Assembly: GCA_947166625.1 (NCBI GenBank)
Contig: CAMVEX010000011.1
Coordinates: 18,611-82,610, forward strand
From: an uncultured Clostridia bacterium
GTDB lineage: Bacteria > Bacillota > Clostridia > Oscillospirales > Acutalibacteraceae
DNA: 64,000 nt
Reading direction: 5' to 3'
The position numbers and the translations under genes are program-made. Numbering within the stretch: the stretch's first letter is position 1; each line of letters starts with the position of its first letter. Of this stretch, positions 29,369-37,471 are shown piece by piece. The notes under the pieces are model-generated. The model worked only from the letters and a program-made list of their open reading frames with translations, was not told the origin of the DNA and did not search any database.

Positions 29369-30457
29369 TCAATTTGATTTTTTCTTTTTCGCGGCTCTCT
29401 TTCTGAAAAAACCGCCCGCGAAGCAGACTGCGGCGGCGGCGATCGCCACCATAACGGAGCCGACTATACCCGATACGCTTGTGCCGGCGGGATTTTCGCT
29501 ATCCGAAGAGAAGGCGTAATCGGGAAAGAACGAAGTTTTATTCTGAATTTTTTCCGCTCTTTCGGCGGCTTTGCTCTCAACTCCGAAATTCTCTTCGTCA
29601 AGCCCCATATTCTCGGAATAACCCGATTCGGAATTTCCGAAAAGAGCCCATTCAAGTCCGTCGGGGTTGCCGCTGGCGAGAAGCGAAACGCCTCCGCCAA
29701 CTATCAGAGCGACCGCGGCAATCGTTATCAGCACCGCTTTTACGGAGCCTTTTGACCTCTGCTCATCGGTAATATTTATATCTTTGAGAAGCGAAGGCCT
29801 CGCCTCGCATACAAAGATGAGTATCGCGCTTGTAATAAGCCCTTCCACAGCGCCTACAGCGAGATGTATCGGCTGCATAAGCATAAGGAAAGAGCCGAAA
29901 GGAAGCTCCGTAATACCCGACAGCGAAGTTTCGAGAACGACCGAAAAAGCGCCGAGCTGAAGGGTGATCACACATCCAAGCATTGAGGCAAGGATTATCT
30001 TGACTCTGTTTGCAGATTTGACGGAGGAACTCATCATTTTGCTTCGCATGATCGGCCGGTAAATCAGGAAATACCCGACAAAGCATCCGTAAAACGCCAT
30101 ATTCCAGATATTCGCCCCGAGTGCGAGCAATCCTCCGTCCGCAAAGAAAAGACATTGGATCGTCAAAATCACGATCATGGACAAAAATCCGGCGTAAGGC
30201 CCGAGCAAGGCCGTCAGCATCATTCCTCCGCACAGGTGACCCGACGACCCTGTGCCCGGTATGGCATAATTTATCATCTGACCCGCAAATACGAGAGCCG
30301 CCATTACCGCCATGGTCGGCAGTTTTTTATAATTCGGCTCCTCGCTGAGTTTTTCTTCCTTTTTGAGTTTGTAAATCGAGATCCCGGCCGTGACCGCCGA
30401 GGCGGCATACATTACTCCCGCTACCTGAGGGGAGAGCAGAGCGTCTGCCATGTGCAT
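29369..30457 (-). CDS. nikMN: CbiM/NikM substrate-specific component fused to PDGLE (NikN-like) C-terminal domain
   Basis: MHMADALLSPQVAGVMY N-terminus (metal-binding), GHLCGGMM, C-terminal GNPDGLEWALF. Confidence 0.9.
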   Translation of the reverse strand: MHMADALLSPQVAGVMYAASAVTAGISIYKLKKEEKLSEEPNYKKLPTMAVMAALVFAGQMINYAIPGTGSSGHLCGGMMLTALLGPYAGFLSMIVILTIQCLFFADGGLLALGANIWNMAFYGCFVGYFLIYRPIMRSKMMSSSVKSANRVKIILASMLGCVITLQLGAFSVVLETSLSGITELPFGSFLMLMQPIHLAVGAVEGLITSAILIFVCEARPSLLKDINITDEQRSKGSVKAVLITIAAVALIVGGGVSLLASGNPDGLEWALFGNSESGYSENMGLDEENFGVESKAAERAEKIQNKTSFFPDYAFSSDSENPAGTSVSGIVGSVMVAIAAAAVCFAGGFFRKRAAKKKKSN

Positions 30458-30487
30458 AATAAAATTCCACCTTTCCGAAGCGCCTTA

Positions 30488-31684
30488 TCAAGGCTGTTGA
30501 TTTGTCTCATTCAGGCTCTTCAGAATCTCGGCAATGGACACGCCGCTTTCCGCTGCAATGCGGGAAATATCATCGTATTCGTATTTTTCCTTTGTAACTC
30601 CGAAACCGCTCGATATTTTCTTTCTTATATCGCCGTATCGAGTAGCCACCGATTCTTCGGTGCGGCTCAGAGTATATCTGACGCAGTCGGATTCTCTGAT
30701 GCCGATGGTAGATGTATGCCTGAAGATTGCCGAAACGACGGCGTCGCGTTTTTCGCGGCTGCACAGAGCGCAGAAAATAACTCCCGGCCTGTTTTTTTTC
30801 ATCCCTGCGGGGATGGTGAAAGCATCGACTGCTCCCGCCTTGAAGCATTCGGCAAGTGCAAAGCCGATTTCCTCTCCGGTCATATCATCTATATTGCATT
30901 TAAGCTCGGTTATCGAGCCGGTTTCGCCCTCACTTTCGCCGTAAATCGCTCTCACACAGTTTGCGGCTTCAAAATCTTTCTTTCCCATTCCGTAGCCGAC
31001 GGCCTTGGCAGAAATTACGGGCATACTGCCGAATTCATCCGCAAAATATCTGAGCAGAGCCGCTCCCGTAGGAGTGCAGAGTTCCGATCGAATACTCCCC
31101 GAATATGCAGGGATCCCTTTGAGGATATTTGCGGTCGCAGGAGCGGGAACGGGAAGTATCCCGTGAGCGCATTTCACCTGACCGCTGCCCGTATTTACCG
31201 GGGAGGCAACGACCCTGCAGGGCATAAGCCGCCTCATAAGAAGGCATACCGCGCCGATATCTGCGACTGCGTCGAGAGAGCCGACCTCGTGAAAATGAAT
31301 ATGGCCGACAGGCACGCCGTGCGCTTTGCTCTCCGCCTGCGCAAGAATATCATAGACCGCCTTTATATCATTTTTGATTTCCTCATTGGTATTGAGAGAG
31401 TTTATTATTTTTACTATATCATCGGGGGAAGCGTGACGGTGATGGCCGTGATCATGGTGGGAATGCATATTTTCATCCTCTTCACCAACGTGAATCCTTA
31501 CGCTTATATGAGTGCCCTTCACGCCGCATTTAACGCTGTCTTCGGCGATATATTCGACCCCTTCAATCCCGAGAGAATTAAGCTTAGACAAAGCTTCCTG
31601 CCTGTCGGGCATCAATTCATAAAGCGCCGCCGTGAGCATATCCCCCGCGGCTCCCATGGAGCAATCAAGATAAAGAGTTTTCAT
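30488..31684 (-). CDS. larC: Nickel pincer cofactor biosynthesis protein LarC, single intact ORF
   Basis: LDCSMGAAGDMLTAALYEL; HFHEVGSLDAVADI; His-rich linker HSHHDHGHHRH. Confidence 0.92.
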   Translation of the reverse strand: MKTLYLDCSMGAAGDMLTAALYELMPDRQEALSKLNSLGIEGVEYIAEDSVKCGVKGTHISVRIHVGEEDENMHSHHDHGHHRHASPDDIVKIINSLNTNEEIKNDIKAVYDILAQAESKAHGVPVGHIHFHEVGSLDAVADIGAVCLLMRRLMPCRVVASPVNTGSGQVKCAHGILPVPAPATANILKGIPAYSGSIRSELCTPTGAALLRYFADEFGSMPVISAKAVGYGMGKKDFEAANCVRAIYGESEGETGSITELKCNIDDMTGEEIGFALAECFKAGAVDAFTIPAGMKKNRPGVIFCALCSREKRDAVVSAIFRHTSTIGIRESDCVRYTLSRTEESVATRYGDIRKKISSGFGVTKEKYEYDDISRIAAESGVSIAEILKSLNETNQQP

Positions 31685-32435
31685 TTTTAACCTCCATGTG
31701 GTTTATCATCCCGGCGAGATAGCCCGCTCCGAATCCGTTATCTATATTGACCGCCGCGACTCCGCTCGCGCAGGAATTGAGCATTGAGAGAAGTGCGCTC
31801 AGTCCCTCAAACGCCGCGCCGTATCCGACGCTCGTCGGCACGGCTATGACCGGGCAATCGGCAAGCCCGCCTATAACGCTTGCGAGGGCGCCTTCCATAC
31901 CTGCTATGGCAATTATCACGGAGGCGCTCATTATTTCATCCAGATGGGCGAGCGTGCGGTGAAGCCCGGCGACGCCCACATCATAAAGCCTCACGACCTC
32001 ATTGCCGTGCACCTCGGCGGTAACTGCCGCCTCCTCGGCAACGGGGATATCCGAGGTCCCTCCCGTGGCGATGACTATCTTGCCTATGCCGTCGGGAGCG
32101 GGGATCTTTCCGATTATTCCCGCCCTTGCCTCGCTTCTGTAATCAAGCGGATGCGCCTTTGCAACTTCCTCGGCGCTCTCGGGAGAAAGGCGGGTGATCA
32201 ATATGGTTTCAACGCCGTTTTTGAGCATTGTTTCAGCGATCCCGATGATCTGATCGGATGTTTTTCCTGCGCCGTAAATGACCTCGGGCATACCCTGCCT
32301 GACTTCTCTGTGAAGATCGACTTTTGCATAGCCGATATCCTCAAACGGCTGCTTTTTGATCTTGAGAAGAGCATCGTCAACGCTTATCTCGCCGCTTTTT
32401 ACCTTCTCAAGGAGCTCTTTCATTTCACTTTTCAT
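31665..32435 (-). CDS. larB: Nickel pincer cofactor biosynthesis protein LarB (AIR carboxylase-like)
   Basis: DLHREVRQGMPEVIYGAGKT, ATGGTSDIPVAEEA, CPVIAVPTSVGYG. Confidence 0.92.
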   Translation of the reverse strand: MKSEMKELLEKVKSGEISVDDALLKIKKQPFEDIGYAKVDLHREVRQGMPEVIYGAGKTSDQIIGIAETMLKNGVETILITRLSPESAEEVAKAHPLDYRSEARAGIIGKIPAPDGIGKIVIATGGTSDIPVAEEAAVTAEVHGNEVVRLYDVGVAGLHRTLAHLDEIMSASVIIAIAGMEGALASVIGGLADCPVIAVPTSVGYGAAFEGLSALLSMLNSCASGVAAVNIDNGFGAGYLAGMINHMEVKNENSLS

Positions 32436-32558
32436 TTTTCCCTCAAAAAATACGGGCATACAGCCCCCTTCAGGGAACCGTATGCCTTCATGACACTGTT
32501 TGAATTTGAGTTTGACGCGGCTTCTGCCGCCTGCGACGGCTTCCTGCCGACCGCCCGT
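32436..32558 (-). promoter_or_regulatory. Structured 5' leader of nickel operon with terminator-like hairpin (candidate riboswitch/attenuator)
   Basis: On the minus strand: CGGC-AGGAA-GCCG, GCGGC-AGAA-GCCGC, then 14-bp stem GGCATACGGTTCCC-TGAA-GGGGGCTGTATGCC followed by CGTATTTTTT just before larB. Confidence 0.55.
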
Positions 32559-32560
32559 AT

Positions 32561-32589
32561 ATATTAACATATACTTTTTTGAATTGCAA
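32561..32589 (-). promoter_or_regulatory. Candidate promoter of nickel operon
   Basis: TTGCAA-N17-TAATAT on minus strand. Confidence 0.4.
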
Positions 32590-32704
32590 TATCCGCAGGC
32601 AAAATTACTTAAAAATCCGTTCATTTTCCGTTATCACATTTTTAAGTTAACATTAAGCCGGGCAGGATATAATCCTGCCAACGAAACAAACAGGAGGAAT
32701 AAAT

Positions 32705-33715
32705 ATGAAATACGAAAATATGAACGGATATGACAGATTCTACGCGGAAGATTACACACGGCAGGATTCACAAAACGAGCCCCGGTATGTAAAATACCGC
32801 AAAGCAAAAACAGAGAGAAAAACGGGCAAAAGGATCATCGCCGTTTTGTCTGCGTTGATTCTGATCGCGGGCATTTCGAGTTTCGCTTACAATCTCGGTA
32901 AAGAGAATTCGGGCGATACATCATCGGTTTACGGCAGCTCGGTGACGGCGGAATCCGTAGGCTATTCGCCTCTGACATCCGGTGATGAAATGACGGCATC
33001 GCAGGTCTATGCCGCAAATGTAAACTCGACCGTCGGCATCACGACGCAGGTAAATCTGAATTATTTCGGATACCGCACCTCAGCGGCGGCATCCGGGTCG
33101 GGAATCATAATCACGGGCAGCGGATATATCGTGACCAATTATCACGTGGTCGAAAATGCTTCGCAAATAAAAGTGACGACCTATGATAACACGAGCTATG
33201 ACGCGCAGCTGATCGGCTATGACGAGGCAAATGACATCGCCGTGCTGAAAATCAGCGCTTCGGGACTTACGCCCGTGACGCTCGGCGATTCGGATTCTGC
33301 GTCGGTGGGCGATGAGGTCGTTGCGATAGGCAATCCGCTCGGCGAGCTTACCTTCACGCTCACAAAGGGAATTATCAGCGCGAAAGACCGTGAAGTCACA
33401 TTCTCATCGGGAGTGACAATGAATCTCATCCAGACCGACGCCGCCATAAATTCGGGAAATTCGGGCGGAGCTCTCTTTAATATGAAGGGAGAGCTTATAG
33501 GCATAACCAATGCGAAATATTCTTCATCTTCATCAACCGAATCCTCGGTGGATAATATCGGCTTTGCGATCCCGATAAATTCCGTAACGGAAATAATCTC
33601 GGATATAATCGAGAACGGTACAAAATCCGATGTAAACGCCCAAAGCGGGAATGATTACCGGGGCGGAGGCTACTTCGGATACGGCGGCTTCGACCGCTCA
33701 CCCTACTCAGGCTGA
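32705..33715 (+). CDS. HtrA/DegP-like membrane-anchored trypsin-like serine protease without PDZ domain
   Basis: TNYHVVENA, DIAVLKI, NSGNSGGALFN catalytic motifs; N-terminal TM; ORF stops soon after the protease domain. Confidence 0.88.
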   Translation: MKYENMNGYDRFYAEDYTRQDSQNEPRYVKYRKAKTERKTGKRIIAVLSALILIAGISSFAYNLGKENSGDTSSVYGSSVTAESVGYSPLTSGDEMTASQVYAANVNSTVGITTQVNLNYFGYRTSAAASGSGIIITGSGYIVTNYHVVENASQIKVTTYDNTSYDAQLIGYDEANDIAVLKISASGLTPVTLGDSDSASVGDEVVAIGNPLGELTFTLTKGIISAKDREVTFSSGVTMNLIQTDAAINSGNSGGALFNMKGELIGITNAKYSSSSSTESSVDNIGFAIPINSVTEIISDIIENGTKSDVNAQSGNDYRGGGYFGYGGFDRSPYSG

Positions 33716-33737
33716 AGCGAACAGAATTAAATTTTAA

Positions 33738-33773
33738 GGCGGCTGTCACATTTGAGTGGCAGCCGCCGTTTTT
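33738..33773. terminator. Bidirectional hairpin terminator
   Basis: GGCGGCTGTCAC-ATTTGA-GTGGCAGCCGCC then GTTTTT. Confidence 0.75.
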
Positions 33774-33781
33774 GAATATTG

Positions 33782-35509
33782 TTATTTTACGCTTGACCAG
33801 CTGAAATGATCCGTATGGAGCAGATCGTGCGCCTTATGTGAGAGCGGGGAACCGAAAAACTCCTCATAGACCTTATTCACCGCAGGATTTTCGTGAGAAA
33901 ATCTTATGGGATTGTTTCTGTCTATTTCATAGAGCTGTTCATCTCTCTCGCCTGCAAGCTCAAAGCCGTCGCATATAGGCTGACCGCCGCCGCCTCCGCA
34001 GCCGCCGGGGCACGCCATGATCTCAACGAAATCATACTGAACCTTGCCCGCTCTTACGGCGTCAATCAGTTTCCTCGCGTTTCCGAGCCCGCTCGCGACC
34101 GCAACCCTGAGCTTAATGTCATTTACGGCAAACTCCGCCTCACGCCACGGCCCGTTAAGACCTCTGACCGCTTTGAAAGCGTCGGGGTCGGGATTCTTGC
34201 CCGTCACAAGGAAATATGCTGAGCGAAGAGCCGCCTCCATAACGCCGCCCGTTGCGCCGAAAATTACCGCGGCGCCGGAGCCGTCGCCGAGCGGAGAATC
34301 AAACTCCTCCTCTTCAAGCGCGGAAACATCAATGCCGAAGCTCTTTATGAGCTTAACGACCTCTCTGGTGGTAAGGACTTTATCAACATCCTTTGAAGCG
34401 GAGCCGTTTATCGTTTCGATATCGCACTCACTCTTTTTTGAGGTGCAGGGCATTATGGATACAGAATAGATCTTTTCGGGATCGACACCGATTTTTTCGG
34501 CAAAATAAGTCTTTGTAACCGCTCCGAACATCTGCTGAGGGGATTTCGCACTCGAGAGCATACCGACCATATCGGGATATTCCGTCTTTATGAATCTGAC
34601 CCAGCCGGGGCAGCAGGATGTGAACATCGGGAATTTATTTTCATCGCGGTGATTGAGTTTGTCAATAAATTCGCTGCCCTCTTCCATGATTGTGAGATCG
34701 GCCGAGAAATTAGTATCGAAAATATAATCAAAGCCTATCTTGCGAAGGGCAGCGACAAGCCTCTTGACGCTCGCCTTCTCTCTGGGAAGCGAAAGCTGCT
34801 CTCCCCACGCCGCACGGACGGCGGGAGCGATCTGAACGACGGTTATCTTTTCCTTATCGAATACGGCATTCATCACCTGCTTTGTATCGTCTCTCTCATA
34901 GAGAGCACCGACCGGGCAGTGAGTTATACACTGACCGCAAAGCGAACAATGCGAGCTTTCAAACGGAATGCCTCCGGTAACGCCTACTCTCGTATGAGTG
35001 CCCGTTCCGAGCACATCCCAGATACTGAGGCTTTGGATTTTGTCACAGACCTGCACGCATCTCATGCATTTTATGCATTTTGAATTATCCCTGATAAGAG
35101 GAGAATCGGTATTCCACTGCATTTTGGGCTTGGTAACAGGATAGGGGTTGATGTCGATCCCCATTTCCTGAGCGAGCGTTTGCAGGGTGCAGTTGCCGTT
35201 TCTCACGCAGGTGGTGCATTCCGTATTATGCTGAGAAAGAATCAATTCGAGATTCACTCTTCTTGCCGCTCTGACCCTTGCGGAATCGGTATATACGACC
35301 ATCCCCTCATAAACGGGATTGTTGCAGGCGGCAAGCAGTTTTTCTTTGCCTTCGATCTCAACAAGGCAGATACGGCACGCGCCGATCTCATTTATGTCCT
35401 TGAGGAAGCAAAGGGTCGGTATGCGGATACCCGCGGCTTTTGCGGCTTCAAGGATCGAAGTATTCTCCGGCACGGAGACCTTAATGCCGTTTACAGTCAA
35501 ATTTACCAT
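33782..35509 (-). CDS. [FeFe] hydrogenase large subunit with N-terminal 2Fe-2S and ferredoxin-like domains
   Basis: H-cluster motifs FTSCCPGWVRF, MPCTSKKSECD, EIMACPGGCGGGGGQP. Confidence 0.93.
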   Translation of the reverse strand: MVNLTVNGIKVSVPENTSILEAAKAAGIRIPTLCFLKDINEIGACRICLVEIEGKEKLLAACNNPVYEGMVVYTDSARVRAARRVNLELILSQHNTECTTCVRNGNCTLQTLAQEMGIDINPYPVTKPKMQWNTDSPLIRDNSKCIKCMRCVQVCDKIQSLSIWDVLGTGTHTRVGVTGGIPFESSHCSLCGQCITHCPVGALYERDDTKQVMNAVFDKEKITVVQIAPAVRAAWGEQLSLPREKASVKRLVAALRKIGFDYIFDTNFSADLTIMEEGSEFIDKLNHRDENKFPMFTSCCPGWVRFIKTEYPDMVGMLSSAKSPQQMFGAVTKTYFAEKIGVDPEKIYSVSIMPCTSKKSECDIETINGSASKDVDKVLTTREVVKLIKSFGIDVSALEEEEFDSPLGDGSGAAVIFGATGGVMEAALRSAYFLVTGKNPDPDAFKAVRGLNGPWREAEFAVNDIKLRVAVASGLGNARKLIDAVRAGKVQYDFVEIMACPGGCGGGGGQPICDGFELAGERDEQLYEIDRNNPIRFSHENPAVNKVYEEFFGSPLSHKAHDLLHTDHFSWSSVK

Positions 35510-37356
35510 TTATAGCACCTGCCTCCCCTGAAAATTCCATATCCGAAGTGGTCACAGCCGAGGCATCTCGAGCATTCCTGCGCCGCCTCTTCATCGGTCA
35601 TACACTGCTCCATAAGATCAAAATCGCGTTTCCTTTCGTCGGCGGCGCGTTCTTTCATCTTAACTCTGCCGCAGGGCTCTCTGTCAAGCAGAGAGGGAGC
35701 CGGAATATCAAAATCAAGCTTTATCTCATGGTCAAAGCCGAGGTAAACATCTATGTTTCTCGCCGCGACCTTGCCGGCGGCTATGGCTTTGATAACCGTC
35801 GCGGGGCCTGTCGCGCAGTCTCCGCCGCAGAAGATCCCCTCCGCGTTTTCAAAATCGCATTCATCGCTTGAAGCGATGGTATCCCATTTGAGGGTAAGGC
35901 CGAATTCACCGAATTTTTCGCTCTCGATCGCCTGACCGATCGCAACGATGATTATATCCGCCTCAAGTCTGACCTCGGGAGCCTGCGAAGCGCTGACGCC
36001 CGGTCTGCCGTCTCTGCCGATCTTGCCGATTATCTGGGGCTTGCATACGAGATATTTCGCTCTGCCGTTTTCATCCGTTTCAATCGAAACGGGCGCCATC
36101 ATGGAAACGACTTCGCAGCCCTCCGCAATGGCTCCTTCGATTTCTTCGGCGAGGGCTGTCATATCCTCCTGCCTGCGCCTGTAAACGATACTGACACTCT
36201 CGGCGCCGAGACGGACAGAGGACCTCGCGCAGTCCATAGCGACGTTGCCGCCGCCGATGACGGCCACTTTTTTGCCCGTGAAATCGGGCTTTTCGCCGTC
36301 TCCGATTTTTCTCAGAAGCTCTACCGCCGAGGTAACTCCTTCGCTGTCTTCGCCGGGAATTCTGAGCTTTTTATCTTTGTGAGCGCCTATGGCGACATAG
36401 AGCGCATCAGATTCTTTTTCAAGCTGCTCAATGCTTATATCAGACCCGATATCCGTATCAAGATGAAGCTTAACGCCCGTCTCGAGGATAACATTTATCT
36501 CATCGGTCAGCGTTTTTTCGGGCAGGCGGTAATCGGGGATCCCGTAGCGGAGCATTCCGCCGGGATAATGCCTCTTTTCATAAACATCTACATCGTGACC
36601 CATGAGGGCAAGATAATAGGCGGCGGTGAGCCCCGAGGGACCCGCGCCTATGACGGAGATATGCTTGCCGGTTTTGGGCATACACTCCGGGGCGGGGACA
36701 TGACCCGCTTTTTCTGCGGCATATCTCTTGATACCTCTGATGTTGATCGCATCGTCGATAATTCCCCTTCTGCACCCCATTTCACAGGGATGCTCGCAGA
36801 TAAGGCCGCATACGGACGGGAAGGGATTATCCTTCCTGATAAGCCTTACGGCGTCTGCATATCTGCCGGCTGAGGTGAGGGCGATATAGCCCGGGATATC
36901 CACCTGCGCGGGGCAAAGCGAAGCGCAGGGCACCGGCTGTTCTTCTCGTGCCGAGCAGCATCCGCTGCCGACATGGCTCTCATAATCACTCCTGAAAGCC
37001 TTGACGCTCTTGAAAACAACCTCTCCGGCAGTGTAGCCGATGGCGCAATCTGCGCTGTTTGCGATAACCTGAGCGGTCTGCTCGATGAGGTTGATATCCT
37101 CCTGCGAGCCTTCGCCGTCGAGGATCCTGTCATACAGTTCGCTCAGCTTCTGAAGCCCGACTCTGCACGGCGTGCATTTGCCGCAGCTCTGTGAAAGGCT
37201 CATTTTGATAAATGACGCCACGGTGTCCACAGGGCACAGACCCTGCTGAGCGGTCGCAAGCCTTGAGCTGACCCAAGCGGACATCCGCTCAAGTTCAAGG
37301 GTGTTGCTGCTCTTTTTTGTAAGTGATAACCTTGCTATTGTAATCATCCTTCCCAT
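35503..37356 (-). CDS. NuoF C-terminal [4Fe-4S] domain fused to GltD-like FAD/NAD(P) oxidoreductase (hydrogenase partner)
   Basis: SCGKCTPCRVGLQ; VCGLICEHPCEMGCRR; GAGPSGLTAAYYLA; overlaps the hydrogenase start. Confidence 0.82.
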   Translation of the reverse strand: MGRMITIARLSLTKKSSNTLELERMSAWVSSRLATAQQGLCPVDTVASFIKMSLSQSCGKCTPCRVGLQKLSELYDRILDGEGSQEDINLIEQTAQVIANSADCAIGYTAGEVVFKSVKAFRSDYESHVGSGCCSAREEQPVPCASLCPAQVDIPGYIALTSAGRYADAVRLIRKDNPFPSVCGLICEHPCEMGCRRGIIDDAINIRGIKRYAAEKAGHVPAPECMPKTGKHISVIGAGPSGLTAAYYLALMGHDVDVYEKRHYPGGMLRYGIPDYRLPEKTLTDEINVILETGVKLHLDTDIGSDISIEQLEKESDALYVAIGAHKDKKLRIPGEDSEGVTSAVELLRKIGDGEKPDFTGKKVAVIGGGNVAMDCARSSVRLGAESVSIVYRRRQEDMTALAEEIEGAIAEGCEVVSMMAPVSIETDENGRAKYLVCKPQIIGKIGRDGRPGVSASQAPEVRLEADIIIVAIGQAIESEKFGEFGLTLKWDTIASSDECDFENAEGIFCGGDCATGPATVIKAIAAGKVAARNIDVYLGFDHEIKLDFDIPAPSLLDREPCGRVKMKERAADERKRDFDLMEQCMTDEEAAQECSRCLGCDHFGYGIFRGGRCYKW

Positions 37357-37363
37357 ACACGAT

Positions 37364-37410
37364 TTGCAAGTGTTCGGCTTATTTTACCATAGGCGAAGGC
37401 GTACTTGCAA
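37364..37410 (-). promoter_or_regulatory. Promoter region of hydrogenase operon flanked by inverted repeat TTGCAAGT...ACTTGCAA
   Basis: Minus strand: TTGCAA-N18-TAAAAT; 8-bp inverted repeat arms at 37364-37371 and 37403-37410. Confidence 0.4.
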
Positions 37411-37434
37411 TACATATCGGCATTAAATTTCAAG

Positions 37435-37463
37435 ATAAAAAAGAGACCCGTCGGACGGGTCTC
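37435..37463 (-). terminator. Intrinsic terminator of SSS symporter
   Basis: GAGACCCG-TCCGA-CGGGTCTC then TTTTTT on minus strand. Confidence 0.8.
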
Positions 37464-37471
37464 CGGATATT

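Noticed and set aside
30155-31690. 511-aa plus-strand ORF
   Set aside because: Shadow ORF opposite larC and nikMN, whose families are clearly recognised on the minus strand; codon-bias effect.
31665-32624. Longer larB start at 32624
   Set aside because: The extra 63 residues translate the structured leader/terminator; LarB homology starts at MKSEMKELLEKV (32435).
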